Source: Bacteroidia bacterium
GTDB lineage: Bacteria; Bacteroidota; Bacteroidia; AKYH767-A; OLB10
Length of the DNA stretch: 64,000 nucleotides
Assembly (NCBI GenBank): GCA_020847635.1
Contig: JADLBQ010000086.1
Coordinates: 1 to 64,000, forward strand
Direction of reading: 5' to 3'
Shown: one piece after another, positions 19,788 through 30,208 of the stretch
Layout: each line of letters starts with the position of its first letter
Position numbering within the stretch: position 1 is the stretch's first letter
The notes under the pieces: generated by a model
What the model was told of the DNA's origin: nothing
The model's input: only the letters and a program-made list of their open reading frames with translations
Databases searched by the model: none
Made by a program: the position numbers and the translations under genes

Positions 19788-20368
19788 TTAGCGGAATGTA
19801 CCGGGGCAGGGGGCTTCCCTCAGGATATTTGAAAGATACCCGCCCAACAACCGATTTTGCTAGGTCAGGATTGTTTAATATGCTGCGAAGCCGGATTCAG
19901 ATCAATGGCATTTCAGCTCTGGATTTATTTGCCGGAACCGGTAGTGTTGGATTTGAATTGGTTTCAGCTGGTGCTGCTCATGTTGTTTTTGTAGATGAAA
20001 GCAAAGAATGCATCAAGTTTATGAAAAAGGCAGCTATTCTTTTTCCCCAGGCAGACATTGAAATTATCCATTCAGAGGTCTTCCGGGTTCTCAAGAACAG
20101 GCAATCTCAGTTTGATATTGTCTTTGCTGATCCGCCTTTTGAATTAAAACGTGAAAAATATAAGTTATTAATCAGTCTGGTATTAAAAACCTGCTTGAAG
20201 CCTGGCGGGCTGTTGATTCTTGAGCATTTTTATAAAGAAAAATTTGACAGTTCACCTGATTTTACTGAATCCAGGAGTTTTGGAAATTCAACCTTCAGTT
20301 TCTTTGCACAACCAAAAAGTAAAAATGAAAACAGCACTCTTCCCGGGTTCTTTCGATCCGATTCATAA
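19778..20368 (+). CDS. rsmD: 16S rRNA (guanine966-N2)-methyltransferase
   Basis: MRIISGMYRGRGL, RPTTDFARSGLFNML, LDLFAGTGSVGFE, FADPPF. Confidence 0.93.
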   Translation: MRIISGMYRGRGLPSGYLKDTRPTTDFARSGLFNMLRSRIQINGISALDLFAGTGSVGFELVSAGAAHVVFVDESKECIKFMKKAAILFPQADIEIIHSEVFRVLKNRQSQFDIVFADPPFELKREKYKLLISLVLKTCLKPGGLLILEHFYKEKFDSSPDFTESRSFGNSTFSFFAQPKSKNENSTLPGFFRSDS

Positions 20369-20777
20369 TGGGCATGTTGATATTGTCATTCGTGCCACAT
20401 CACTGTTTGACCGTATTATTATCGGAATTGGTAATAACTCATCAAAGCAGTATTTATTTCCGATTGATAAACGAAAAAGATGGATTGAGAATATTTTTAA
20501 AAGTTTTCCATCAGTTTCAGTTCAGGAATACCAAGGCCTTACGGTTGATTTCTGTCGCAAAGTACAGGCATCTTTTATCGTCCGCGGACTAAGAAATGGA
20601 ACCGATTTTCAGTTTGAAAGGTCCATTGCCCAAATGAACCAGTCCATGGATTCCGCAATTGAAACTTTGTTTCTTCCATGCAAACCTGAACTTTCGGCTA
20701 TAAGCTCAACCATAATCAGGGATATTATCCGGCATGGCGGAAGTATATCCCTATTTGTTCCGGATGGGATCGGCTAA
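20325..20777 (+). CDS. coaD: pantetheine-phosphate adenylyltransferase
   Basis: MKTALFPGSFDPIHNGHVDIV; real start 20325, not the track start 20220. Confidence 0.95.
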   Translation: MKTALFPGSFDPIHNGHVDIVIRATSLFDRIIIGIGNNSSKQYLFPIDKRKRWIENIFKSFPSVSVQEYQGLTVDFCRKVQASFIVRGLRNGTDFQFERSIAQMNQSMDSAIETLFLPCKPELSAISSTIIRDIIRHGGSISLFVPDGIG

Positions 20778-20799
20778 TTAAATAAGGAGTAATTAATAA

Positions 20800-21645
20800 T
20801 CAGCTATGAAAAAATGCCAGCGATTGTGAGAGTTTTTCTTTCAGTTGCCTGCGGTCAACAATGAAATCGAGGAAACCTTTTTCAAGTATAAACTCGGCAG
20901 TCTGAAATCCTTTAGGCAGATCTTTACCAATTGTTTCTTTTACAACCCGGGGCCCGGCAAAACCGATAAGTGCACCCGGTTCAGAAATATTCAGGTCGCC
21001 AAGCATGGCAAACGATGCTGTAACTCCTCCGGTAGTCGGGTCAGTCATCAGCGATATATAGGGAATTTTCTTTTCAGCAAGCAAAGCCAGCATTGCTGAG
21101 GTTTTAGCCATTTGCATCAGCGACAGCGCTGACTCCATCATACGTGCTCCTCCGGATTTTGAAATGATAACCAGTGGAATATTTTTTGCCAGACAGTACT
21201 GAATAGCCCGTGAAATCTTCTCGCCCATAACAGAACCCATTGAACCACCGATAAATTTGAAGTCCATTGCTGCAATCATCAGTTTTTGGTCATTCAGTTT
21301 GCCATGAGCAGTCCTGATAGAATCTTTTAATCCGGTCTTTTCCTGTGTGTCTTTCAGCCGAACACTGTATTTTTTTGTATCAACAAAATTTAAAGGATCT
21401 CCGGATGTCATACCGGCATTAATTTCTGTGTACTTACCATTGTCAAAGAGAAAAGAAAAATATTCTTCTGAACCAATTCTTTCATGATAATTGCATCCAG
21501 GGCAAACCCAGTACTGTTCGGCATGCTCCTGAGTTGATATGATCTTTTTGCAACCCGGACATTTATACCACAATCCTTCAGGGGTATCCTTCTTCTCTTT
21601 TGTAGAAGTCGTAATTCCTTCTTTAATGCGTTTAAACCATGACAT
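20800..21645 (-). CDS. accD: acetyl-CoA carboxylase carboxyltransferase subunit beta
   Basis: Zn ribbon CPGCKKII...[46 protein letters not shown]. Confidence 0.95.
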   Translation of the reverse strand: MSWFKRIKEGITTSTKEKKDTPEGLWYKCPGCKKIISTQEHAEQYWVCPGCNYHERIGSEEYFSFLFDNGKYTEINAGMTSGDPLNFVDTKKYSVRLKDTQEKTGLKDSIRTAHGKLNDQKLMIAAMDFKFIGGSMGSVMGEKISRAIQYCLAKNIPLVIISKSGGARMMESALSLMQMAKTSAMLALLAEKKIPYISLMTDPTTGGVTASFAMLGDLNISEPGALIGFAGPRVVKETIGKDLPKGFQTAEFILEKGFLDFIVDRRQLKEKLSQSLAFFHS

Positions 21646-21660
21646 GGTTTCTGTTTTTGA

Positions 21661-22719
21661 TTAAGCTATTGTAATCTTCTTTTCAAGATAAACATCCTGA
21701 ATGGTATTGAGCAACTCAATACCTTCCTTCATTGGTTTCTGAAAAGCTTTTCGACCCGAAATCAGTCCCTGGCCTCCAGCACGCTTATTAATAACTGCTG
21801 TGGCTGTAGCATCTGCCAGGTCACTTGCACCTTTTGACTCGCCACCAGAGTTAATCAGCCCAACACGACCATTATAACAATTTAAAACCTGGTAACGGCA
21901 CAAGTCTATCGGATGGTCACTTGAGAGTTGTTCATAAACCTTTTTATGAGTCTTGCCAAAATTTAATGCAGTAAACCCACCGTTGTTGGTTGGGAGTTTT
22001 TGCTTAATAATATCAGCCTGAATAGTTACTCCGATATGATTGGCTTGTCCTGTCAGATCTGCAGCGTTATGATAATCAACCCCATCTTTTTTAAATGCCG
22101 GGTTTCTGAGATAACACCATAAGATGGTTGCCATCCCTAATTCATGTGCCAGTTCAAAAGCATTGGCAATTTCAACAATTTGCCGTGAGGATTCATCAGA
22201 ACCAAAATAGATGGTAGCCCCGACTGCTGTAGCACCCATATTATAAGCATCACGAACGGTTCCAAATAGAATCTGATCAAATTTATTGGGATATGTCAGC
22301 AGTTCATTATGATTGATCTTTACAATAAATGGAATCCGGTGGGCATACTTTCGGGCAACCATGGCTAACACTCCATAAGTAGATGCTACTGCATTACAGC
22401 CACCTTCCATTGCAAGGGTTACAATATTCTCCGGATCAAAGAATATCGGGTTAGGTGCAAATGAGGCTCCCCCACTATGTTCAATCCCCTGGTCAACCGG
22501 TAAAATCGAGAGGTAACCTGTCCTGGCCAGTCTCCCATGACTGTACAATCGATTCAGGTTGATTAATACATTGTTGTTTCTGTTTGAATGTGCATAAACC
22601 CGCTCAATGAAATCAGGACCTGGTTGATGCAGTTCCTTTTTGTTGATGGTTTTACACTCATGCTCTAGCAGGCTTGAAGCCCTGTTTCCAAGAAGCGTCT
22701 CAATCTTTTTTAACGACAT
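21661..22719 (-). CDS. class I fructose-bisphosphate aldolase (FbaB-like)
   Basis: [41 protein letters not shown]. Confidence 0.92.
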   Translation of the reverse strand: MSLKKIETLLGNRASSLLEHECKTINKKELHQPGPDFIERVYAHSNRNNNVLINLNRLYSHGRLARTGYLSILPVDQGIEHSGGASFAPNPIFFDPENIVTLAMEGGCNAVASTYGVLAMVARKYAHRIPFIVKINHNELLTYPNKFDQILFGTVRDAYNMGATAVGATIYFGSDESSRQIVEIANAFELAHELGMATILWCYLRNPAFKKDGVDYHNAADLTGQANHIGVTIQADIIKQKLPTNNGGFTALNFGKTHKKVYEQLSSDHPIDLCRYQVLNCYNGRVGLINSGGESKGASDLADATATAVINKRAGGQGLISGRKAFQKPMKEGIELLNTIQDVYLEKKITIA

Positions 22720-22741
22720 AAAAATACTTAATTAAGGCAGG

Positions 22742-22749
22742 CAAATCTA
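22742..22749 (-). promoter_or_regulatory. -7 element TAGATTTG upstream of the class I aldolase
   Basis: Plus-strand CAAATCTA, 22 nt before the ATG. Confidence 0.45.
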
Positions 22750-22789
22750 ATTGTTTTCACCTTATCTGTGCAGAACTTTAATTTGCAGC

Positions 22790-23407
22790 ATGAAAGATGC
22801 AGGAATTGTTTTCAGCTATTTCCCCACCTTAACTGTTTTGCAGAAGCAACAGCTTGAGCAATTGGGAAGGGTATTCCCTGAAATCAATAAAAGAGTAAAT
22901 CTGATTTCTAGAAATGATATTGAAAATCTTTATGAGCACCATGTGCTTCATTCACTGGCAATTGCCAGAAAACTTTGTTTTAGGGATGGCTCACAGGTGG
23001 TTGATATCGGAACCGGAGGTGGATTTCCGGGTATTCCGCTGGCTGTCCTTTTCCCTCAGGTAAACTTTTACCTGATTGACTCAGTTGCAAAGAAAATCAG
23101 AGCCGTTGATAAAATTGCAACTGAGTTACATCTGAAGAATGTCATTACCTTAAATAACAGAATTGAATTAACGACTGAAAGATTTGATATTGCTGTAAGC
23201 CGAGCGGTTGCGTCACTTAAAGATCTGAAAAATTGGATGAAAGGGAAATTTAAGAATGAGCGACAGGCTGCCATTGTTTGCCTGAAAGGCGGAGATCTGA
23301 GTCGTGAAATGAAAGAGGTTGGAGGCAGAATTGAAGTTACTCCGATTTCTGAGTTTTTTAAAGAAGAGTTTTTCTCAGAAAAATATATTGTGATTTGGCG
23401 TTATTAA
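22790..23407 (+). CDS. rsmG: 16S rRNA (guanine527-N7)-methyltransferase
   Basis: KRVNLISR, HVLHSLAIA, DIGTGGGFPGIPLAVLFP, SRAVASL. Confidence 0.93.
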   Translation: MKDAGIVFSYFPTLTVLQKQQLEQLGRVFPEINKRVNLISRNDIENLYEHHVLHSLAIARKLCFRDGSQVVDIGTGGGFPGIPLAVLFPQVNFYLIDSVAKKIRAVDKIATELHLKNVITLNNRIELTTERFDIAVSRAVASLKDLKNWMKGKFKNERQAAIVCLKGGDLSREMKEVGGRIEVTPISEFFKEEFFSEKYIVIWRY

Positions 23408-23496
23408 GTAAAACTTGCTGAGGCTAATGAACGGATTGAACGGTTAATAACCGGTGAGTTTTCTTTGTCATTCCGAACTTCTTTATTCTTGCAGTT

Positions 23497-24729
23497 GTGA
23501 GACTGTTAACTTCATTTCCGAAAAGGAAAATCAAAATTGTTCTGGCAGAAAACATTCATCCGGCAGCAGCCGGGCTTTTCAATGCAGAAGGCTATACTTT
23601 AGTTGAAACTGTAAAAGAAGCACTTGATGAGAAATGGCTCATTAAAAATGCCAATGCAATTCACATACTGGGTATCCGGTCTAAAACTCTCCTTAAACAA
23701 AACTTTTTTTTACAGGCTTCTCGACTGCTGGCAACCGGCTGCTTTTGCATTGGAACCAACCAAGTTGACGCAGATGCAGCTCTTACAAACGGAACAGCTG
23801 TATTTAATTCACCCTTTTCAAACACCCGTTCAGTAGCTGAATTGGTGATTGCTCATTGTATTCACTTGCTCAGACGAATTCCTGAGAAGAATAAGCAGAT
23901 GCATGCGGGCCAGTGGGACAAAGCAAGCAAAGGCTGCCATGAGCTAAGAGGTAAAACACTCGGAATCATCGGCTATGGTCACATTGGATCACAAGTGAGT
24001 ATCCTGGCCGAAAATATGGGTATGAATGTGATCTTTTATGATATTGTACCTAAACTTATTCTTGGTAATGCCCGGCAGGTGAAATCATTAGAGGATCTGC
24101 TGCGAAAATCTGATATCATTACACTTCATATTCCGGGTAGTTCAGGTAATAAAAACCTGATTAACAGACAACGGATTAAGAATATGAAACCAAATGCACT
24201 GCTGATCAATTTGAGCAGGGGTGATGTTGTTGATCAACTGGCGCTTAAGGAAGCACTGATGAACAAACATCTGAATGGTGCTGCAATGGATGTTTTCCCG
24301 TCTGAACCCCAGTCTAACAATGAAGTTTTTATTAACCCTTTGCAAGGAATGGATAATGTTATTCTGACTCCGCATATCGGAGGATCAACCGAAGAAGCAC
24401 AGGAACAGATTGCCGTTGATGTTGCTACTAAGCTGATCCTGTATATTGAAACCGGTAATTCAACCGGATCATTGACTATTCCTGAAATTTCACTTCCTGT
24501 TTTACACCATGCTCACCGGCTACTCCATATTCATCAGAATATACCTGGCGTTTTAGGTGAAATTAACAGTCGGCTTTCAGCAGCTGAAATCAATATTCTG
24601 GGTCAGTATCTGAAAACCAATGATCGCATTGGATATGTTGTTTTAGATATGGACAGAAAATTCAGTGGTAAGGCATTAAATGAATTGAAAAAAGTTAAAG
24701 GCACGATTCGTGTCAGACCACTCTATTGA
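23497..24729 (+). CDS. serA: D-3-phosphoglycerate dehydrogenase with C-terminal ACT-like domain
   Basis: GKTLGIIGYGHIGSQVS, NLSRGDVVD, TPHIGGSTEEAQ; GTG start. Confidence 0.92.
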   Translation: MRLLTSFPKRKIKIVLAENIHPAAAGLFNAEGYTLVETVKEALDEKWLIKNANAIHILGIRSKTLLKQNFFLQASRLLATGCFCIGTNQVDADAALTNGTAVFNSPFSNTRSVAELVIAHCIHLLRRIPEKNKQMHAGQWDKASKGCHELRGKTLGIIGYGHIGSQVSILAENMGMNVIFYDIVPKLILGNARQVKSLEDLLRKSDIITLHIPGSSGNKNLINRQRIKNMKPNALLINLSRGDVVDQLALKEALMNKHLNGAAMDVFPSEPQSNNEVFINPLQGMDNVILTPHIGGSTEEAQEQIAVDVATKLILYIETGNSTGSLTIPEISLPVLHHAHRLLHIHQNIPGVLGEINSRLSAAEINILGQYLKTNDRIGYVVLDMDRKFSGKALNELKKVKGTIRVRPLY

Positions 24730-24744
24730 ATTACTTTTGAAAGC

Positions 24745-26091
24745 ATGAAAAGCTATGTGATCCGTAATGCAGCAATTGTTAACGAAGGAAAGATTGATTA
24801 CGGAGATTTATTGATTAAAGGCGGCAGAATTGAAAAAACAGGAAAGCAATTGGAGATTCCTGAACAGGTCGAAGAAATTAATGCCGAAGGATTGTATCTT
24901 ATGCCCGGTGTCATTGATGATCAAGTACATTTTCGTGAACCCGGGCTGACTCACAAAGCTGAAATCTATTCCGAATCCAGAGCTGCTGTGGCAGGAGGTA
25001 TTACCTCATATATGGAAATGCCCAATACTTTACCCAATACATTAACTCAACAGCTGCTTGAAGAAAAATACCAGTTGGCTTCAAAAAAATCATTAGCTAA
25101 CTACTCTTTTTATATGGGTGTGTCAAATGACAATCTGAATGAAGTCTTGAAAACAGATTCGACCCATGTTTGTGGAATAAAAATATTTATGGGTTCCTCA
25201 ACCGGTAATATGCTGGTTGATAAAGCTGAAACGCTTGAGGCTGTCTTTTCCAACTCGCCTATGCTGATTGCCACGCATTGTGAAGATGAAGCAACTATCA
25301 GGCATAACTTAGAAAGATTCAAAATGGAATACGGAGAAGATATCCCAATGTGGTGTCATCCGTTAATCAGAAATGAGGAGGCATGTTATTTATCATCCTC
25401 TTTTGCTCTCTCATTGGCTAAGAAGCATGGTTCACGGCTCCATGTCCTACATGTTTCAACAGCTAAAGAAACCGGATTGTTTGACAACATGCATCCCCTG
25501 AAGATGAAGAAAATTACATCTGAAGCCTGCATTCATCACCTTTGGTTTAGTGATGAAGATTACCAGCAACTTGGTAAACTTATAAAGTGGAATCCGGCAA
25601 TAAAAACAAAAGCAGACCGTGACGGGCTTTTAAAAGGATTGCTCGATAACAGGATTGATGTTATTGCAACGGATCATGCTCCGCATACATGGAAAGAGAA
25701 AAACCAACCCTATAGTAAAGCTCCTTCCGGGGGCCCGTTGGTGCAGCATGCCTTACAGGTAATGCTGGAATTGTATAAGCAGGGAAAAATTCCAATTGAT
25801 CGGGTAGTAGAAAAAATGAGTCATGCCGTTGCGGACTGTTTCAGCATTAATGAGCGGGGTTACATTCGTGAAGGCTATTATGCCGATCTTGTTCTTGTAG
25901 ATCTGAATAAAAGACAAAGAGTAACTAAAGAGAATCTGCTGTACAAGTGCAGGTGGTCGCCTTTTGAAGGAACTGAATTTTCTTCAACAGTAACTCATAC
26001 ATTTGTGAATGGCCATTTGGCATTTAATAAGGGTAGCTTTGACGAAGCACAGTTAGGAATGAGAATGACTTTTAGCCCCCACCACTCATGA
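24745..26091 (+). CDS. pyrC: dihydroorotase / amidohydrolase
   Basis: DDQVHFREPGLTHKAEI, HVLHVSTA, IATDHAPH. Confidence 0.92.
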   Translation: MKSYVIRNAAIVNEGKIDYGDLLIKGGRIEKTGKQLEIPEQVEEINAEGLYLMPGVIDDQVHFREPGLTHKAEIYSESRAAVAGGITSYMEMPNTLPNTLTQQLLEEKYQLASKKSLANYSFYMGVSNDNLNEVLKTDSTHVCGIKIFMGSSTGNMLVDKAETLEAVFSNSPMLIATHCEDEATIRHNLERFKMEYGEDIPMWCHPLIRNEEACYLSSSFALSLAKKHGSRLHVLHVSTAKETGLFDNMHPLKMKKITSEACIHHLWFSDEDYQQLGKLIKWNPAIKTKADRDGLLKGLLDNRIDVIATDHAPHTWKEKNQPYSKAPSGGPLVQHALQVMLELYKQGKIPIDRVVEKMSHAVADCFSINERGYIREGYYADLVLVDLNKRQRVTKENLLYKCRWSPFEGTEFSSTVTHTFVNGHLAFNKGSFDEAQLGMRMTFSPHHS

Positions 26092-26435
26092 GAGGATTGA
26101 TCTTTATTCTTTTGCTTGCTGTTCAGGCCAGCTGTAGCCACACAGAAGAACGGGTACCTGATGATATCATTTCACCTGACAGCATGGTTATGATTCTGGC
26201 AGATTTCCATATTGCTGAAGCCATTGCAGGTGATGCTTCATTGTTTCAGCAAAAACCTGATATGAAAAAATCATTTTACAAGTATATTCTAACGCATCAT
26301 CAAATTAATTACCAGAAACTCAAATTGAGTTTGGATTATTATTCAGCCAGACCTAAACAGTTTTCTGCAATTTATGAGCAAGTGCTGAATGAGCTTAGTA
26401 AGCGGCAGGCTGAACAAAAATTTATCTCATCCTGA
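26088..26435 (+). CDS. DUF4296-like lipoprotein
   Basis: VQASC lipobox, 'VPDDIISPDSMVMILADFHIAEA' pattern. Confidence 0.75.
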   Translation: MRGLIFILLLAVQASCSHTEERVPDDIISPDSMVMILADFHIAEAIAGDASLFQQKPDMKKSFYKYILTHHQINYQKLKLSLDYYSARPKQFSAIYEQVLNELSKRQAEQKFISS

Positions 26436-27798
26436 TTCGCCAGCCGGACGGGTAATGATTGTTATAACGTGTTTGAGATTTTCGGGTAAAACCAAGTGGC
26501 AGGCCTTCAGTAAGCATCAGGCAGAATCCATCGGGATATTGAATCTGGAAATTGAAATGGGTTTCACCTCTCAGGTATTTTAATGCATCGGAGTGGCCAA
26601 GTTCAATCTGAGGAAATGCATCCTTTTTGAGGAACTGACTTTGGCTTACAGGATGTGCCGGAATGATTAACCCTGACTTGATTTCAGCAACTTCAACACC
26701 TGCAGTAACTGAATGAAGACTGTCATTAACCTGGTTCAGGACATTCACCAACTGGTCATTCATTGCATAGATCTTAAAGTCACTCTGAAAAAGATTGTAT
26801 CCGTCAGGAAGTTCTACCCAGGAAAGCTGTTTTGTTTCTGTTTCAGAAAGCTTTTTTAATGACTTATTAATCTTTTTTTTAATAGCAGATTTTGAAGGTT
26901 CGGTTTGATTACCTCCTTTGTATAAGGCCGAAATTGTGAAACCCTCGCCTCGAATTAAATGAGGCATTAAGCGATAGATCGGAGTACCATTTATATAAAT
27001 CACTTTAATTCCGTTGGTTGACTCCGGATTTAATCCGGCACTTCCGGCTATTTCAAAATTATCATGAAGGTGTTGAATCACACCCTCATTCTCTATAGTG
27101 TTGAAAGTACAGGTTGAATAAATGAACAAGCCTCCGGGTTTTAATGCTTTCCATGAATCGCTGATAATCCGCTTCTGCCTGGCAGCACACATCTCAACAC
27201 TCCTGGTTTTCCAGTTCATTGCTGATCTTGGATCCTTCCGGTACAATCCTTCGCCCGAACAGGGAGCATCACAGAGAATGATGTCAAACCACTCATGGCA
27301 GCAATTGAAATCAGCAGGATCATTATTGGTTATGATATAGTTGGGGAAGCCCCATTTTACAAGATTTTCCACCAATGCCGGAACCCTGGAACGAATGGCT
27401 TCATTTGAAATAAGAATGCTGTTGGGATGAAGCAGTGAGAGCAAGTGGGTCGACTTGCCGCCCGGTGAAGCACATAAATCAAGAACAGTTAACGGCTTAT
27501 TAGCTAGGTTAAGCTGCAGTATAAACTGCTCCAGAATCATTGAAGACGCTTCCTGGACCAGATAAGCTCCACTGTGAAATGCTGGATCAAGAGTAAATAC
27601 AGGCCGGTCTTTTAAATAATATCCGTATCGGCACCAAGGGACAGGATCCGTGTATTGGCACTCAGTTTGTTTTTCCGGATTTAACCGGATGCTGGTTACC
27701 GGCTTGGCCTGAAGGGAACTGAAAAAAAGTTCTGATTCATTACCTAATAGTGTGCGTATCCGTGCCGAAAAATCAGAAGTGAAATTTTCTGTTACCAT
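26422..27798 (-). CDS. RsmB/NOP (RsmF-like) RNA C5-methyltransferase
   Basis: DLCASPGGKSTHLLSLL, DAPCSGEGLYRKDP, YSTCTFNTIENEGV. Confidence 0.93.
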   Translation of the reverse strand: MVTENFTSDFSARIRTLLGNESELFFSSLQAKPVTSIRLNPEKQTECQYTDPVPWCRYGYYLKDRPVFTLDPAFHSGAYLVQEASSMILEQFILQLNLANKPLTVLDLCASPGGKSTHLLSLLHPNSILISNEAIRSRVPALVENLVKWGFPNYIITNNDPADFNCCHEWFDIILCDAPCSGEGLYRKDPRSAMNWKTRSVEMCAARQKRIISDSWKALKPGGLFIYSTCTFNTIENEGVIQHLHDNFEIAGSAGLNPESTNGIKVIYINGTPIYRLMPHLIRGEGFTISALYKGGNQTEPSKSAIKKKINKSLKKLSETETKQLSWVELPDGYNLFQSDFKIYAMNDQLVNVLNQVNDSLHSVTAGVEVAEIKSGLIIPAHPVSQSQFLKKDAFPQIELGHSDALKYLRGETHFNFQIQYPDGFCLMLTEGLPLGFTRKSQTRYNNHYPSGWRIRMR

Positions 27799-28601
27799 TT
27801 TCCGCCAGCTCCTCCGCCACCAAAAGAACCACCTCCGAAACCACCAAAGCCTCCTGAACTTCCTGAATTAAAGCCGCCATACCGCTTAAAGGAACCACTG
27901 CCTGAGTTAAAAGTATTCCACTTATTACTTTGTATTCTGCGAGCATTGTTTATCAACTGCCATGCAGTCAGAAGGTCAATTCCATTGGTCTTAGCATATG
28001 TTTTTGCCTTTCTATAAGAAGAAATGAAACTAACCAGGAAGATCAGAATAATAATTATCACGATAATTAGAATGGAACTTGGAAAAGGTTCTTTAAGGTT
28101 ATCAGCTTTAAATTCACCGGAGGCCAGTTTCATGATTGTGGTTGTTGCCTCATCAAGTCCACCATAAAAATTATTCGCCCGGAAGGCAGGAATGATTTGT
28201 TTCTCAATAATACGTTTAGCAAGCGCATCCGGAACCGGTCCTTCCAGCCCACGGCCAGTTGCAATAAATACTTCCCGGTCGTCTTTTGCAACCAGAATCA
28301 CAGCTCCGTTGTCTTTTTGCTTTCTGCCGACTCCCCATTTATCACCAAGTTCAAATGCAAACTGACTGATGGGATAGCCGTCTAGTGTCGAAATAATTAC
28401 AACTGTAATCTGGGTGGATGTGGTGTCATTATAAGCTACCAACTTTGCTTCAAGTGCAGTTATCTCAGAAGCACTTAACGTATTGGTAAAATCATTTACC
28501 AGTTGAGGAGGATCAGGGCGGGGAGGTATTTGCTGAGAATAACCACTCTGAAACAGGAAAGTCAGAACGATAAACAGAAAGAATTTTCTCAGCATAATCA
28601 A
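27792..28601 (-). CDS. TPM domain protein with Gly/Ser-rich C-terminus
   Basis: VNDFTNTLSASEITALEAKL, TGRGLEGPVPDALAKRII, C-terminal SGGFGGFGGGSFGGGGAGGKW. Confidence 0.9.
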   Translation of the reverse strand: MIMLRKFFLFIVLTFLFQSGYSQQIPPRPDPPQLVNDFTNTLSASEITALEAKLVAYNDTTSTQITVVIISTLDGYPISQFAFELGDKWGVGRKQKDNGAVILVAKDDREVFIATGRGLEGPVPDALAKRIIEKQIIPAFRANNFYGGLDEATTTIMKLASGEFKADNLKEPFPSSILIIVIIIILIFLVSFISSYRKAKTYAKTNGIDLLTAWQLINNARRIQSNKWNTFNSGSGSFKRYGGFNSGSSGGFGGFGGGSFGGGGAGGKW

Positions 28602-28607
28602 CTTTAT

Positions 28608-29045
28608 TTATTTCAGGCCTAAAAGAATGCTATCCGGGAGTTCATTTTTATCATCCGGTCCAATCGGGAAATGAATAATCAGCTGTTCGACTGCACGGTT
28701 AACAGCATGAATAATTCCTTCCTTTAACTGTCCTGCTGAAAAGAAAACTACCATTTCATTCTTTACCGTATTCCAGAACGCATCCTTTACAACCTGATGA
28801 ATTCCCGAATCTCCGATAATAGCACACTGATGATCATCAATGCTTACATAAATCAGTACGCCATTGCGGTTTATTGTTTTGTGCATATTCAATTTCTCAA
28901 ATGCAAAGGCTGCCCGGTCAAGTACGTTGCCTTTACATCTGGATTCAAGCAGTACCCTGATTTCTGCAGATGTCTTCCTCTCAGCTATTTTGACAGATTC
29001 TTTTATCTCATTTAAAACAGAATCGGGAACTGAATGCCAGCGCAT
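28608..29045 (-). CDS. TPM domain protein
   Basis: ESVKIAERKTSAEIRVLLESR, VLIYVSIDDHQCAIIGDSGIHQVV; start at MRWHSVPDS avoids overlap with lemA. Confidence 0.85.
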   Translation of the reverse strand: MRWHSVPDSVLNEIKESVKIAERKTSAEIRVLLESRCKGNVLDRAAFAFEKLNMHKTINRNGVLIYVSIDDHQCAIIGDSGIHQVVKDAFWNTVKNEMVVFFSAGQLKEGIIHAVNRAVEQLIIHFPIGPDDKNELPDSILLGLK

Positions 29046-29061
29046 ACCAGAAATTCTCACT

Positions 29062-29649
29062 TCAGAACTGAACCTTAGGAGCAGTTGCTGCAGCATCATC
29101 CGCTTTAAAATAACTCTTTGATTGGAAGCCAAAAACTGAAGCCAGCAGATTTACCGGGAAATGCCGAATGTTAGTATTGTAGTTTTGTGATGCCGTATTA
29201 AAATCAGTCCGTGCCTTGGCAATTCTGTTTTCAGTACCTTCCAGTTGAGCCTGAAGTTCAAGAAAATTCTGATTTGCTTTTAAATCCGGATAGTTTTCTG
29301 CTACAGCCAATAACCTGCCTAATGCAGAGCTCATCTGAGATTGAGCAGCCTGAAATTCTTGTAGCTTTTCAGGTGTCAGGTTTGTTGGGTCAACTGTTAC
29401 CTGGGTTGCTTTGGCTCGTGCTTCAACCACATTGGTTAGTGTTGTTTGTTCAAAGTTGGCATAACCTTTAACAGTGTTTACGAGGTTGTCAATCAGATCA
29501 AGCCTCCGTTGATATTGAGTCTCAACATCTGACCAGGCCTTTTTAACGCCCTCATCCAGAGTGACAATCTTATTGTATGCATTTTTTATGAACAAGTAAA
29601 GTGAGAAGGCAAGTAGGACCAGAATGCCAACGGTAATCCATTTTTTCAT
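29062..29649 (-). CDS. LemA family protein
   Basis: YNKIVTLDEGVKKAWSDVETQYQRRLDLIDNLVNTVKGYANFE, YNTNIRHFPVNLLASVFGF. Confidence 0.95.
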   Translation of the reverse strand: MKKWITVGILVLLAFSLYLFIKNAYNKIVTLDEGVKKAWSDVETQYQRRLDLIDNLVNTVKGYANFEQTTLTNVVEARAKATQVTVDPTNLTPEKLQEFQAAQSQMSSALGRLLAVAENYPDLKANQNFLELQAQLEGTENRIAKARTDFNTASQNYNTNIRHFPVNLLASVFGFQSKSYFKADDAAATAPKVQF

Positions 29650-29669
29650 TGTAGTTGATTTTACAGATG

Positions 29670-29677
29670 CAAAAATA
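29670..29677 (-). promoter_or_regulatory. -7 element TATTTTTG upstream of lemA
   Basis: Plus-strand CAAAAATA, 20 nt before the ATG. Confidence 0.5.
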
Positions 29678-30208
29678 TTTAAATGAGAGAATTAAGAAAA
29701 TTCTGTTGCACCTTTATTATTCTTCATGTAAACTACTGCGGTATCGTGTTTGCAGAAGAAAACACAATGGAATTAAGTCTGAGTTTTTAACAACTCTTTC
29801 TCAACTGGTTACCTCAGAAATATGCATTTAATTTTCTGTGCAGTTTAACTAAACGGATTGCCCAGCCTCACTATTACAGAGGGGAAAGAAGTTTTGATTT
29901 AAAAATAACCCTTTGTTACAGATAGAAAATGATATATAAATCAGTTCTAAGTATTTGGCTTGCAATTATTTAGGAGTACAATACAAGTTGCCTTGATTCG
30001 TGGCTGCACTCTGGTAATAATCAGTTACCTGAAGTTCCATCAGTAAAATGAGTTTGATCGTTAGAGATATTTTCAGAGCAGGAACAACGTTACTGACTGT
30101 CGTTTCCGGGAGTGAAAGAGCTGTTAACAACTTGTATGAGGATTGGTGTAAAACCTGATTACAACACTATTTACTTTGACAACACAATCTAAAAAACAAA
30201 AAAACGTC

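Noticed and set aside
29650-30175. 500-bp gap between lemA and the SWIB gene, examined for tmRNA/6S/SRP-like RNAs
   Set aside because: No convincing structure or promoter-terminator pair apart from the lemA -7 element and weak repeats.
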